Shown here piece after piece: positions 50,820 through 59,958 of a stretch of 64,000 nucleotides of DNA; within the stretch, counting starts at the first letter, position 1; each line of letters opens with the position of its first letter. The notes under the pieces were generated by a model. The model saw nothing but the letters and a program-made list of their open reading frames with translations. It ran no database searches and was not told the DNA's origin. Source of the stretch: Bog-532 sp963742865 (GTDB lineage Bacteria; Actinomycetota; Actinomycetes; Streptosporangiales; Streptosporangiaceae); contig CAVUNW010000006.1 of the NCBI GenBank assembly GCA_963742865.1, forward strand, positions 1 through 64,000, given 5' to 3'. Position numbers and translations under genes: made by a program.

Positions 50820-51485
50820 ATGACCGCTGTCGACGCAAACGCGAACGAATCTGGCCAGCCGGTCACAGCCCCCGAGGCAGCGGCTGCGCCAGCGGCCCCG
50901 GCGGGCCCGCTGGCGGGCAATCCCTCCCTGATGGGACTGCCGACCTTCATCGTCGGCGCGGTGGCCCTTGGCCTAGTGCTGGTCGGCGTCGTGCCCGCCA
51001 CGGCTGTGGGCGCGTCCCTGCCGATCATCCTGGCGGCCACGGCCACCGGGCTGTTCATCGCGGCCATCTGGTCCGCGGCCCTCGGCCAGAGTGCGGTGGC
51101 GGCCGTCTACGGCATCTTCGCCGGCTTCTGGCTGAGCTACGCGGTCCTGGTGCTGGGACTGCTGCACGGCTGGTTCGGGATCACCCTGGCCGCCGCGGTG
51201 GCGACCCAGAAGCTATTCCTGATCAGCTGGCTCGTCATCATCGTGGTGCTCACCCTGGCAACGCTCCGACTGCCGATGGCCTTCACGGTCTTGTTCGTGC
51301 TCGTTGATGTGGCGCTCCTGCTCGTGCTGCTCGGCACCGTCCAGCCTTCTACCAGTCTGCTGAAGGCCGGCGGGTACGTGGTGCTGGTGTTCGCCGCGCT
51401 GGGTGTCTACCTCTTCTTCGACGTGGCCTCCCAGGCCACGGGGGGCGAGGCGCTCCCGCTGGGCAATCCGATCCTGAAGGGCTGA
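50820..51485 (+). CDS. GPR1/FUN34/YaaH (SatP) acetate permease
   Basis: 221 residues. Motif GNPSLMGLPTFIVGA matches the family's NPAPLGL signature, followed by six hydrophobic helices (GVVPATAVGASLPIILAATA; AVYGIFAGFWLSYAVLVLGL; LFLISWLVIIVVLTLATLRL; VLFVLVDVALLLVLLGTV; VVLVFAALGVYLFFDVA). Symporter for acetate/succinate with protons, inner membrane. ATG 50820 with GGAG upstream. Divergent from the coiled-coil gene. Compatible with recycling acetyl-CoA from catabolism. Confidence 0.85.
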   Translation: MTAVDANANESGQPVTAPEAAAAPAAPAGPLAGNPSLMGLPTFIVGAVALGLVLVGVVPATAVGASLPIILAATATGLFIAAIWSAALGQSAVAAVYGIFAGFWLSYAVLVLGLLHGWFGITLAAAVATQKLFLISWLVIIVVLTLATLRLPMAFTVLFVLVDVALLLVLLGTVQPSTSLLKAGGYVVLVFAALGVYLFFDVASQATGGEALPLGNPILKG

Positions 51486-51547
51486 CCGCCGCGCAGGCAC
51501 CGTGCCGGTCCGGCCCCCGGAAGAGTGATTCAGCGGGCCGGGCTGGC

Positions 51548-51904
51548 ATGATCGACGGTATGACCGTCGTGAAAATCAACGCGATAACCGTCCCCGCGGA
51601 CAGCGGGGACGAACTGGCCCGCCGGTTCGCGGCGCGCGCGGGCGCCGTCGATGACCAGGAGGGCTTCGAGGGCTTCGAACTGCTCAAGCCGACCGACGAT
51701 CGCGCGGTCTGGCTCGTAGTGACGCGATGGCGCGACGAGGCCTCGTTCCAGGCCTGGCTGCATTCGCCGGCCTTCGGGCACGGGCACCGGTCCGCGGCCG
51801 AACGCAGCGGCGGCGAGGCTCCGCCGCCGGTCGGGACGGACAGCGAGCTGTGGTCGTACGAGATCGCGGGCGGCTCCGGCACCGGAGCCGCCCATAGCGT
51901 GTGA
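51548..51904 (+). CDS. antibiotic-biosynthesis-monooxygenase-domain protein
   Basis: 118 residues, one ABM ferredoxin-like domain: VVKINAITVPADSGDELARR, GFEGFELLKPTDDRAVWLVV and TRWRDEASFQAWLHSPAFGH. Members include heme oxygenases (MhuD/IsdG-like) and quinone-forming monooxygenases; the sequence does not tell which. The gene stands alone with a weak ribosome site. Confidence 0.8.
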   Translation: MIDGMTVVKINAITVPADSGDELARRFAARAGAVDDQEGFEGFELLKPTDDRAVWLVVTRWRDEASFQAWLHSPAFGHGHRSAAERSGGEAPPPVGTDSELWSYEIAGGSGTGAAHSV

Positions 51905-51984
51905 TTAACTTCAACCAGCCCTGAAGCGCGGGGTGGCTGGCCAAGCCGCCGTGAAGTGCGTACTAATAGTCTTCGCGCGAAGGG

Positions 51985-52485
51985 GTGATCACAGTGGAAC
52001 CAGGGCACCGGCCTGAATGGCGGCCGCTGAAGCGGCACGAAAGCCATGAGGCAGAAGAGATGGTCGAGCGGGCCGCCGGGCTCGCCAAGGATTCGCATGC
52101 CCGGACCCGGCACGCCGCCGTCCTGGTCAAAGACGGCAGCATGGTCGCCTGGGGCACCAACGGCGTGCCGTTCCCCGGCGAGGACCACTGCTATTGCAAG
52201 TACGCGGAGTTCGGCGTGCACGACAACTGCCGGACGCACGCCGAGCAGCGCGCCATCAACCTCGCCCGGGAGGGTGACGGCTGGAAGATGCTGCAGGGTT
52301 CGAAGCTCATCTACGTGCGGCTCGAGGCGGACGACTCGGTCCGGCTGCAGGACCCGCACTTCTGCGCCCGCTGCAGCCGCCTGGCGCTGTCCCTGGGGAT
52401 AGCGGAATGGATCTTCGCGCTCTCCGACGGCCTGGTCGGGTACTCCGCCGCGGATTACGACGGCATCGCCCAGCTTCGCTGGTAG
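51985..52485 (+). CDS. cytidine/deoxycytidylate-deaminase-like protein
   Basis: 166 residues. Zinc site: THAEQRAINLA (HAE) and DPHFCARCSRLALSL (P..CxxC). This is the CDA-fold deaminase core; probably a nucleotide or modified base deaminase. The acidic N-terminus (EPGHRPEWRPLKRHESHEAE) is longer than in TadA. GTG 51985 start; the leader region has AT-rich '-10-like' TACTAATAG at 51961. Confidence 0.75.
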   Translation: MITVEPGHRPEWRPLKRHESHEAEEMVERAAGLAKDSHARTRHAAVLVKDGSMVAWGTNGVPFPGEDHCYCKYAEFGVHDNCRTHAEQRAINLAREGDGWKMLQGSKLIYVRLEADDSVRLQDPHFCARCSRLALSLGIAEWIFALSDGLVGYSAADYDGIAQLRW

Positions 52486-52526
52486 AGGGTCCAGCGCGGG
52501 CCCGGCGGGATGCCGCCGGCCGTGGC

Positions 52527-53147
52527 TCACTCAAAACCGGACGTGTCGCCGGCCCCCCGGCGCACGATCTCGGGCTCCTGATCGGAGAAGTCGATCACTG
52601 TTGTCGGCTCGGTGCCGCAGTCGCCCGAGTCGATCACCGCATCCACGGCGTGGCCGAGCTGCTCGGCGATCTCCCATCCTTGGGTCATGGGCTCATCCTG
52701 GCCGGGCAGCAGCAAGGTGCTCGAGACGAGCGGCTCGCCGAGTTCGGCGAGCAGGGCCTGGGTCACCACATGGCGCGGGATCCGCACCCCGACGGTCTTC
52801 TTCCCCGGGTGCTGCAATCTGCGCGGCACCTCCCTGGTCGCGGGCAGGATGAAGGTATAGCTGCCCGGGGTGGCCGCCTTGATAGCCCGGAACACCGGGT
52901 TGGGAACGTGCACGAACTGGCCTAGCTGGGCAAAGTCCTGGCACACCAGCGTGAGGTGATGCCGGTCGCCGAGGTGGCGGATCGACCGGATCCTCGTGAT
53001 GCCGTCCGTGTTGCCGAGCTGGCACCCGAGCGCGTAGCAGGAGTCCGTCGGGTAGGCGATCACCCCGCCGGCGCGCACAACATCGGCGATCTGGATGATC
53101 GCGCGCCGCTGCGGGTTGGCCGGATGGATGTCGAAGTACCTGGCCAT
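52527..53147 (-). CDS. YciO/YrdC/Sua5-family protein
   Basis: 206 residues. IADVVRAGGVIAYPTDSCYA with the KxR-like L-threonylcarbamoyl-AMP synthase topology, IRSIRHLGDRHHLTLVCQDF and SYTFILPATREVP, VGVRIPRHVVTQALLAELGE. It matches YciO more than TsaC, because of 'DRHHLTLVCQDF'. Role: threonylcarbamoyl-AMP synthesis for tRNA t6A or a related binding role. Divergent neighbour at 53289. Confidence 0.87.
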   Translation of the reverse strand: MARYFDIHPANPQRRAIIQIADVVRAGGVIAYPTDSCYALGCQLGNTDGITRIRSIRHLGDRHHLTLVCQDFAQLGQFVHVPNPVFRAIKAATPGSYTFILPATREVPRRLQHPGKKTVGVRIPRHVVTQALLAELGEPLVSSTLLLPGQDEPMTQGWEIAEQLGHAVDAVIDSGDCGTEPTTVIDFSDQEPEIVRRGAGDTSGFE

Positions 53148-53288
53148 GCAACGAGCTTAGGGGCATGACCCACCCCTCGCCGGCTGGTCCCCCCGGGGCT
53201 GCGGGCCTTGCAACTCCCTTAGATGTGCCCGTGACGGTAGGTTCCGTCACACGATCAAGTCGGCCACCACTTACGGGAGCGTGAAGGC

Positions 53289-53843
53289 ATGCCAGACAGC
53301 GACACAGCACTGAACCCGCAAATGCCGGAGATCCCCCCCGATCCGATCGGTTCGAGCATGACCGGGTTGACCGTTGACCTCGCGACCGACGAGCCGAAGT
53401 CCGGGCTGGACCGGATACTCGCCTGGGTGCCGCGCATCCTGTCCAGCAAGCCGCACGTGATCGTGCTGATTGGGCTTGGCATCTACCTGGTCGTCCTGCC
53501 CCTGGCGGGGGTCAATGTGAGCGCGAAGTCCGAGCTCATCGGGGGCAACTACACCAACGTCACCAGCGACATCGGGGCCTGTATCGCCGCGGGCGGCACA
53601 CTGCACCTGATCAGCCAGAACCGGAAGCGCAACCGGGTGGAGGCCGAACGGCTGCGGCTGGCCCAGGAGACGCACCGGCTGCTGCACTACGTGTGCCGGG
53701 ACGCGGCTCTGGACCTCGGCCACGCGATCATGGGGGAAGGCCGGGCGGTCCGCGGCTCCGGCGGGACGGCGCCGTTCCCCGGCTCCGGCGCTGGCGGCTC
53801 CAGTGCTGGCGGCTCCGCAGGTCCCGGCCCGGAGGCTCAGTAA
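53289..53843 (+). CDS. hypothetical membrane protein (184 aa)
   Basis: Protein with one TM segment (PHVIVLIGLGIYLVVLPLAG) and a second hydrophobic patch (YTNVTSDIGACIAAGGTLHL), then a basic helix (RKRNRVEAERLRLAQETHRL) and a low-complexity Gly/Ser tail (GSGAGGSSAGGSAGPGPEAQ). Not recognised; probably an anchored protein with cytosolic coil. The ATG start is preceded by GGGAGCG. Confidence 0.6.
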   Translation: MPDSDTALNPQMPEIPPDPIGSSMTGLTVDLATDEPKSGLDRILAWVPRILSSKPHVIVLIGLGIYLVVLPLAGVNVSAKSELIGGNYTNVTSDIGACIAAGGTLHLISQNRKRNRVEAERLRLAQETHRLLHYVCRDAALDLGHAIMGEGRAVRGSGGTAPFPGSGAGGSSAGGSAGPGPEAQ

Positions 53844-53856
53844 GGCCCCCGGCCTG

Positions 53857-54231
53857 CTAGTAACGCTCGGTCAGGCCGGCGCGATTGGCCGGGGGCTCGT
53901 AGGGGTCGGGCCAGAAGTCGGTGATCCGGGAAATCAGGCCATCCGCACCGAGATCGAAGAAACACACCCCCGGCTGGGACTCTCCTCCGGCCGAAAAGCG
54001 GATCAGGGAGGCGGCGTCCTGTTCGCCGCCGGTGATCCGCTCGACCTCGATATGCCAGTCGCCCGGAAAACCTTCGGCGTTGAACCGCACGTACGCGGGC
54101 CGGCCGCGGACCCGCTCCCGGGTCTGGGGCACCTCGTACAGCACGTCCTCGGAGACCAGGGAAGCCATCGCCGCCCAGTCCCTAACCTCCACGGCGGCCC
54201 AGTAAGCGGCCACAGCCTGCTTGGCGCTCAT
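53857..54231 (-). CDS. SnoaL/NTF2-like protein
   Basis: 124 residues: SAKQAVAAYWAAVEVRDWAA, MASLVSEDVLYEVPQTRERV and RGRPAYVRFNAEGFPGDWHI, then FFDLGADGLISRITDFWPDP. This is the SnoaL-like fold, used as ligand-binding or isomerase domains. ATG 54231. Convergent with the hypothetical membrane gene by 13 bases and divergent from patatin. Confidence 0.8.
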   Translation of the reverse strand: MSAKQAVAAYWAAVEVRDWAAMASLVSEDVLYEVPQTRERVRGRPAYVRFNAEGFPGDWHIEVERITGGEQDAASLIRFSAGGESQPGVCFFDLGADGLISRITDFWPDPYEPPANRAGLTERY

Positions 54232-54292
54232 GACGGTCACGTTAGCGGATAGGGCTGACGCTCTGCTTTGCTGGAGGTGAGGAGGCTGACTG

Positions 54293-55111
54293 GTGACAAC
54301 GGCATTCGTGCTCGGCGGCGGGGGCGTCCTGGGGGCCCACGAGGTGGGGATGCTCCGGGCGCTGGCGGAGGCCGAGGTGCGCCCGGACATCGTGATCGGC
54401 ACGTCGGTAGGCGCCATCAACGGCGCGTTCGTCGCGGCGGACCCGGCGGGCGCGGCGGAACGGCTCGCTGAACTCTGGCAGGGCGCGCACCTGCAGCGCG
54501 CCTTCAGCGGGACGCTGCTGAGCCGGGCGGCCCGGCTGGCCCGGTCGGGCACCCACCTGCATTCGATCGAGCCGTTGCGGCACATGCTGGAGAACGCGTT
54601 GCCCGGGTCGGACTTCGCCGACCTCAAGCTGCCGTTCCACTGCGTCGCGGCCAGCATCGAGCGGGCCAGCGCGCGGTGGTTCACCAGCGGCCCGCTTGCT
54701 CCGGCCGTGCTGGCCTCGTGCGCGGTGCCCGGGCTGCTGCCGCCGGTGGAGATCGACGGCGAGCACTACTTCGACGGCGGCCTGGTCCATTCCATCCCCA
54801 TCGGCCGCGCCATCGGACTGGGCGCCCGGACCGTCTACGTGCTGCACGTCGGGCGGATCGAGCGCCCGCTGGCGCCGCCGGCCCGGCTGTGGGAAGTCGG
54901 GCTCGTGGCGTTCGAGATCGCCCGCCGGCACGACTTCCACGAGGAGATGTCGGCGCTGCCGGACGACGTGACCGTGCACGTCCTGCCGTCCGGGGGGACC
55001 CAGCGGCCGCCTAACCTGGCCCAGCTGCGCTATCGCAAAAAGAGCAACGTCAATGCGAACATGGAGCGGGCCTACGTCGCGTCCGCGAGATACCTTGCGG
55101 CACAGGCCTGA
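54293..55111 (+). CDS. patatin-like phospholipase
   Basis: 272 residues. GGGGVLGAHEVGMLRALAEA (oxyanion hole), IGTSVGAINGAF with the catalytic Ser in GTSVG near 41, and DGGLVHSIP with the catalytic Asp. Ser-Asp dyad lipase, hydrolyses acyl lipids; likely membrane-associated. The GTG 54293 start follows GTGAGGAGG. It is followed 17 bases later by the acyltransferase, suggesting a lipid-turnover pair. Confidence 0.9.
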   Translation: MTTAFVLGGGGVLGAHEVGMLRALAEAEVRPDIVIGTSVGAINGAFVAADPAGAAERLAELWQGAHLQRAFSGTLLSRAARLARSGTHLHSIEPLRHMLENALPGSDFADLKLPFHCVAASIERASARWFTSGPLAPAVLASCAVPGLLPPVEIDGEHYFDGGLVHSIPIGRAIGLGARTVYVLHVGRIERPLAPPARLWEVGLVAFEIARRHDFHEEMSALPDDVTVHVLPSGGTQRPPNLAQLRYRKKSNVNANMERAYVASARYLAAQA

Positions 55112-55128
55112 CCCCGAAGGGACCGACG

Positions 55129-56223
55129 ATGATCCCGCCCCGGCCGATCCGCCGCCTGATCCTGGCACCGCTGGTCGTCGTCATTGCCGTCGCGCTCATG
55201 GTGCTCTTCCCGGTACTGGCCGTGATGATCGCGGTGTTCGGGCTGGCGGGCCGGGTGGCACGGCTCAAACACGGCCGCATGCGGACCCTGCGGCTGCTGT
55301 GGTTCCTGGTCGTCTGGCTCGCGGCCGAGACCGCGGCCCTCTTCGTGCTGCTCGGCCTCTGGGTCGCGAGCGGCTTCGGCGGCCGGCTGCAGACCGAGCC
55401 CTATCAGAGCCGCAACTACGCGATCATGCGATGGTTCCTGGCCCGGGTGCACCGCTCCGCCCTGTCCACGTTCGGCCTGCGGGTGGAGATCGAGGAACCG
55501 GAATTCACCGTGGACGAACGCCTGGCACGCCTGGCGCGGCCGGTGATCGTGCTCAGCCGGCACGCCGGGCCGGGCGATTCGATCCTGCTCGTGCACCATC
55601 TGCTGAGCATGTACGGCAGGCGCCCGCGCGTGGTCATGAAGGCGTCGCTGCAGCTTGATCCCATTCTGGACGTGGTGGCCAACCGCGTGCCCAACGTGTT
55701 CATCGGCCGCCGCGACCGGGGACGGCACCTCTACACCGAGGAGATCGAGCGGCTGGCCCGCGGCCTGGACGCGGACGGGGCGCTGGTGATCTTCCCCGAG
55801 GGCGGCAACTGGACTCCCGGGCGCTGGCGGCGCGGCATCCAGCGGCTGGAACGGCACGGCCAAGAGGACCTCGCCGCCCGGGCGCGGGAGATGCCGAACC
55901 TGCTGCCGCCGCAGCCGGGCGGGGTGCTGGGCGCCATCGGCGCGTGCCCGGACGCGGACGTTATCTTCGTCGCGCACGCCGGACTGGACGGCCTGGTCGG
56001 CATGGGCGACGTGTGGCGCGAGCTGCCGGTCGGCCAGACCGTGCGGGCGCGGTGGTGGCGCGTCCCGTTCGACCAGGTGCCCCGGACGGCGGGACACGAG
56101 GCTCAGGTCAAATGGCTGTACGACTGGTGGCAGCTGATCGACGCCTGGATCACCGCGAACCGCCCGGACGGCGCGCCGGGCACCACGGAGCCGGACGCTC
56201 CGGCCGCGGCCGCGCCGTCCTAA
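55129..56223 (+). CDS. 1-acyl-glycerol-3-phosphate acyltransferase (PlsC-like)
   Basis: 364 residues. Two TM segments (LILAPLVVVIAVALMVLFPV; LVVWLAAETAALFVLLGLWV), then the acyltransferase motif RHAGPGDS (HX4D), FIGRRDRGRHLYTE and VIFPEGGNWTPG (FPEG). It makes phosphatidic acid or a related lipid, in the membrane. The operon with patatin suggests remodelling. The C-terminal tail is Ala/Pro-rich. Confidence 0.85.
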   Translation: MIPPRPIRRLILAPLVVVIAVALMVLFPVLAVMIAVFGLAGRVARLKHGRMRTLRLLWFLVVWLAAETAALFVLLGLWVASGFGGRLQTEPYQSRNYAIMRWFLARVHRSALSTFGLRVEIEEPEFTVDERLARLARPVIVLSRHAGPGDSILLVHHLLSMYGRRPRVVMKASLQLDPILDVVANRVPNVFIGRRDRGRHLYTEEIERLARGLDADGALVIFPEGGNWTPGRWRRGIQRLERHGQEDLAARAREMPNLLPPQPGGVLGAIGACPDADVIFVAHAGLDGLVGMGDVWRELPVGQTVRARWWRVPFDQVPRTAGHEAQVKWLYDWWQLIDAWITANRPDGAPGTTEPDAPAAAAPS

Positions 56224-56271
56224 GATCCATAAATCCGTATATCCGCCGATAACGCCGTCTGGGGATAGACC

Positions 56272-57954
56272 GTGGCCGTTGCCGCACGAGCACTCAGGCC
56301 GGTGAGCATAATCCTGGCGGCGGCCGCGGTCCTTTTCGTCTGTTACTGGCGGCAGTCCCTTTCCCAGCCGATGAGCTCCGACGGCGCGTCGAATGCGCTG
56401 CAGGCGTGGGACATGCTGCACGGCAACCTCCTGCTGCACGGATGGCAGCTGTCGGACGTGTCCTTCTACACCACCGAACTGCCGCAGTACATGGTGATCG
56501 AGACCATCTGGGGACTGGGCGCGGGAGTGGTCAACATCGCCGCGGCGATGACGTACACGCTGCTGGTGGTATTCGCCGGCGTGCTGGCCAAGGGTCGCGC
56601 ACGTGGCCGGGAGGGATGGGCACGATTCCTGCTGGCGTCCGGGATCATGCTCGCGCCCCAGCTCAGCGTCACCGCCACGCTGCTGCAGGCTCCCGATCAC
56701 ACCGGGACCGCGGTGCCGCTGCTGCTGGCCTGGCTGCTGATCGACCGGGCGAAGCCGCGCTGGTACGTGCCGGTGGCGGTGTGGGTCATCCTGGCGCTGA
56801 CCGTGGCGGCCGACTCGGTGGTGCTGGTGACCGGTATCGCGCCGCTGGTGGTGGCGGCCGGCGTGCGTGCTTGCCGGGCACTGGCCCGGCGCGGGCAGCC
56901 GAATTGGTACGAGCTGTCGCTGGCTGGGGCCGCACTGGCCGCCACGCTCGGTGCGGCGGTACCTCGGCTCGTCCGCGCGGCGGGCGGTTACCAGGTCTCG
57001 CCCGTGCACCAGCGCATCGCGAGCCTGGGCCGCCTGCCGCAGTCGTTGTCGGCCGCTTTCCGCGCTACGCTCGGGGTTTTCGGCGCCGACGTCTCCGGGG
57101 CGAAACCCGCAATTGAGCTCGCTTTCGTGACCCTGCACCTGGCCGGAGCTGTTCTGGCCGGGCTGGCCCTGTGTATCGCGGTGAAGCGGTTCTTCACCAC
57201 CGATGAGCTGCTCGTCCCGGCGTTCGCGCTGGGGATCGTGCTCAACCTGGGCGCATACGTCCTCACCGCGCAAAAGCTCGCCGCCACCCGCGAGATCGCC
57301 GCGGTGCTGCCGCTCGGCGCGGTGCTGGCCGGGCGGCTCCTGGCTGGACCGATCCTCAGGATGCGGCTCGTACCGGTGCTCGCGGTGACCGCCGCCGGTT
57401 ACCTGGCCGCACTCGCGTACGGCGCCGCCCAGCCGGCCGTGCCTCCCATGAATCAGAGCCTCGCGACCTGGCTGGCCGCGCACGGCCTCCGCGACGGGCT
57501 GGCCGGCTACTGGCAGGCCAATAGCACCACGCTGGATAGCGGGAGCCGGATCACGGTCAGTTCCGTGCAGATGAACGAGGGCAAGCTGGTCCCGGGCAAC
57601 TGGGAGACCAGCCGCCAGCAGTACGAACCGTCGCTGCATTACGCCAGCTATGTTGCCGTGCAGGAGGGGGAAACTGATTCCGCCGCATGGCTGAGAGCCG
57701 CTCAGCTGACGTTCGGGCCGCCGCAGGAGGCGTACCGTCTGGGGCAGTACACCGTCCTGGAGTGGCGCACGAACCTGCTCTCAGGTCTCGGGCACAGCCT
57801 GCAGGTCACCGGAGGCGGCTATCGCACGCAGGAGCGCGTCGGCCTGGCTGGCTACCGGGTTCTCCCCGCGCCTGCCGGCCAGTTCGGTCAGCGCGAACAG
57901 GTCGGCGGCGCGGGCCAGGCCGAGCAGCCGCTTCCGGCGCGCCGCCCTCGATAG
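56272..57954 (+). CDS. multi-pass membrane protein, GT-C/PMT-like
   Basis: 560 residues with about ten hydrophobic helices. The N-terminal loop MSSDGASNALQAWDMLHGNL, with Asp after the first helix, resembles GT-C glycosyltransferases, though no full signature is seen. The lumenal part at the end (SSVQMNEGKLVPGNWETSRQ) may be catalytic. After VLEWRTNLL (about residue 502) the reading continues 55 residues antisense to the phosphotransferase gene, so its native stop may have been lost. GTG 56272. Confidence 0.6.
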   Translation: MAVAARALRPVSIILAAAAVLFVCYWRQSLSQPMSSDGASNALQAWDMLHGNLLLHGWQLSDVSFYTTELPQYMVIETIWGLGAGVVNIAAAMTYTLLVVFAGVLAKGRARGREGWARFLLASGIMLAPQLSVTATLLQAPDHTGTAVPLLLAWLLIDRAKPRWYVPVAVWVILALTVAADSVVLVTGIAPLVVAAGVRACRALARRGQPNWYELSLAGAALAATLGAAVPRLVRAAGGYQVSPVHQRIASLGRLPQSLSAAFRATLGVFGADVSGAKPAIELAFVTLHLAGAVLAGLALCIAVKRFFTTDELLVPAFALGIVLNLGAYVLTAQKLAATREIAAVLPLGAVLAGRLLAGPILRMRLVPVLAVTAAGYLAALAYGAAQPAVPPMNQSLATWLAAHGLRDGLAGYWQANSTTLDSGSRITVSSVQMNEGKLVPGNWETSRQQYEPSLHYASYVAVQEGETDSAAWLRAAQLTFGPPQEAYRLGQYTVLEWRTNLLSGLGHSLQVTGGGYRTQERVGLAGYRVLPAPAGQFGQREQVGGAGQAEQPLPARRPR

Positions 57955-58713
57955 GCCGGCCAGCCCGTCGAGGTGGCCCGCGACCGCCAGGTAGCCCGTC
58001 AGCACTCCCTCGGTGAAGCGGGGGCCGCGCTCGAATCGGAGCAGGTTGCCCAGGTCCGTCATCGGCGTCCCCGCGTGAGCGAACTCCCAGTCCAGCAGCC
58101 CGGTCAGGTCGCCGGTGGCCCGATCGATGAGGAGGTTCTTCGGGTTGAAGTCGCTATGCACCAGGCAGGTCCGGTCCACCTCGTCGAGCAGGCCCTGCGC
58201 GTGGTCCGCGACCGCCAGCAGCCTGCGGTAGAGATCGTCCGGCCAGTCGGCCAGGGCGGAGGTGGACCGCTGATGCCGGACCCACGCGGGCAGGTCCGGA
58301 GCCTCCCCCCAGGGCTCGATCCGCAGCCCGGCGTCGACGAACTGCCCGTGCCGTGGCATCGGCATCTGAGCCAGGCGGCCGAGAACCAGCCCGAGCTCGC
58401 GGACCACCGCGGTGCGCTGGCGGTCATCGAGGCCGGGCAGGCTGAGATCGAGCCGCTCCCCCGGCAAAAATGAGGTCACCAGCACGCCCGGCGTCCCGGC
58501 CGCCGTGTCGGGCAGGCGCATCTCCAGCACCTGTGGCACCGGCAGCAGCCCGCGGACCAGGTGCAGCACGGCCGCGTCGATCTCGGCCGCGTGCTCCCGG
58601 CGCGCGCCGCGGCCGGCGTAGATCCTGATGACGACCCGCTCCCCTGCCGATTCGGCCAGGAACGTCTCGCCGCTGAACCCGCCGGTGAGGGGGGTAAGGC
58701 CGTGACCGTCCAT
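57781..58713 (-). CDS. aminoglycoside-phosphotransferase-family kinase
   Basis: 310 residues. LTPLTGGFSGETFLAESAGE (P-loop like), catalytic HSDFNPKNLLID (Brenner motif), metal site GLLDWEFAHAGTPMTDLG. APH-fold small-molecule kinase; acts on an antibiotic, sugar or choline. ATG 58713. Its 3' part overlaps the membrane-protein gene convergently. Confidence 0.87.
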   Translation of the reverse strand: MDGHGLTPLTGGFSGETFLAESAGERVVIRIYAGRGARREHAAEIDAAVLHLVRGLLPVPQVLEMRLPDTAAGTPGVLVTSFLPGERLDLSLPGLDDRQRTAVVRELGLVLGRLAQMPMPRHGQFVDAGLRIEPWGEAPDLPAWVRHQRSTSALADWPDDLYRRLLAVADHAQGLLDEVDRTCLVHSDFNPKNLLIDRATGDLTGLLDWEFAHAGTPMTDLGNLLRFERGPRFTEGVLTGYLAVAGHLDGLAGLSRAARRKRLLGLARAADLFALTELAGRRGENPVASQADALLRAIAASGDLQAVPET

Positions 58714-58724
58714 GCGCGCCGCCG

Positions 58725-59551
58725 TCAGCCGCCCGGGCCCGGGCGGGGACCCGGACCGGACCAGTGGACGGGGGGCCGCAGCGGAGGGGTGAGGCGCGTC
58801 GCGTTGTCGCCGCGGGCCGCGTCGAGCTGGGCCCGGGTCAGGAACAGGGCCCCGGTCAGGTCGGCGCCGCGCAGGTCCGCGCCCCGCAGGTCGGCTCCGG
58901 TGAAGTCGGCGCGGCGCAGGTCCGCGCCGCGGAGATCGGTCCCGATGAGGCAGGCCCCGCGCAGGGCGGCGCCCTGCAGGTCGCGGCGCCGCAGGTCCCT
59001 TCCGGTCAGGTCCGAGCCAGAGAAGTTCCGTTCAGAAGAAAAATCACCCCGGATCAGCTCGCTGGCCCGCCGCAACAGCGGAGTGACGTGGGCGCGCAGC
59101 GCGCCCACGTCCACCTGCGCGAGCTCTGCGGGAGTGCCCTCGGTGAGGCGGTGGATCTCGCCGGAGGCGGCGGCCAGCTCGTATGCACCGGCGCGGCCCC
59201 CTCCAGCGCCAGCGCCTCGGTCACGTACCAGAGCAATTCGTGCAGCGGCCGCATGACCGCGAAGGCGGCGAACATGCTCGCGGCCACGTCCGGCGCCTGC
59301 CGCCAGTCACCGCCGTCGAACGTGCCCTGGGTGACGTGCTGCCCGGCGCCGAAGCAGTCGTAGGTGGCGCAGCCGGGGAAGCCCCGCGCCCGCAGTTCCC
59401 CGTGGATGGAGCAGCGGAAGCCGGGATCCAGGTGCGGGCACGGCCGCCCGGGAGCCTTGTCGATGGCGAAGTCGGCGGAGGCGGAAAATCCGGGCGCGAC
59501 GCAGCACAGCGCGGCGCAGCTCGCGCAGTCAGCCCGCAGGCTGAGGCTCAA
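58725..59551 (-). pseudogene. Cys-rich + pentapeptide-repeat protein, one frameshift
   Basis: N-terminal Cys-rich domain in the first frame (start TTG about 59551, TTGA overlap with DUF302): LSLRADCASCAALCCVAPGF, ADFAIDKAPGRPCPHLDPGF, CSIHGELRARGFPGCATYDC. A shift near 59188 leads to ELAAASGEIHRLTEGTPAEL, then FSGSDLTGRDLRRRDLQGAA, four to five pentapeptide coils (A(D/N)LxG), ending 58725. A known actinobacterial layout; the Cys-rich part resembles zinc/Fe-S-binding. It is the third gene of the quinone reductase-DUF302 operon. Confidence 0.75.
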
Positions 59552-59958
59552 TCCATCACCCGGGCGGTGAGCGACGCGGGGGCGGTCAGCGTCGTCGCCA
59601 GCGGCCCGGTCAGGCCGTGGCGGGCGGCGAGCCACCCCGGGTCGAGGTAGGTCATCCACACCGTCCCGTGGTCGTCTTCCCATACCAGGATCTTCAGGGG
59701 CAGGTCGAGGGCGGTGAGCGGAGCCGCTGCCATGACGGGCGTGCCTGCCGACGGGTTGCCGAATATCACCAGCTTCGTCGCGCGCAGCGACAGGCCGGCC
59801 TGCTCGGCCTCGGCGCTCTGGTCGATCACGCCGAACAGTGTGGCCCCGGCCGCACCGATCAGCGTGGCCAGCCGCTCGGCCGTGTCTGCCACCGATAGCT
59901 CGCTGCGCGTGCTGACGATCCCGTCGACCGGATGAGTTCCGGCGGGCGCTTCGGTCAT
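59548..59958 (-). CDS. DUF302-family protein
   Basis: 136 residues: VDGIVSTRSELSVADTAERL, GATLFGVIDQSAEAEQAGLS, TKLVIFGNPSAGTPVMAAAP and LPLKILVWEDDHGTVWMTYL, the DUF302 signature. Cytosolic, possibly redox or heme-related. ATG 59958 overlaps the stop of the quinone reductase (ATGA), and its own stop overlaps the next start. Three genes therefore form one tightly coupled operon. Confidence 0.85.
   Translation of the reverse strand: MTEAPAGTHPVDGIVSTRSELSVADTAERLATLIGAAGATLFGVIDQSAEAEQAGLSLRATKLVIFGNPSAGTPVMAAAPLTALDLPLKILVWEDDHGTVWMTYLDPGWLAARHGLTGPLATTLTAPASLTARVMD

Noticed and set aside
55072..57639. 855-aa antisense frame over the PlsC and membrane genes
   Set aside because: Shadow of plus-strand genes with clear motifs; low-complexity Gln/Arg/Gly content.
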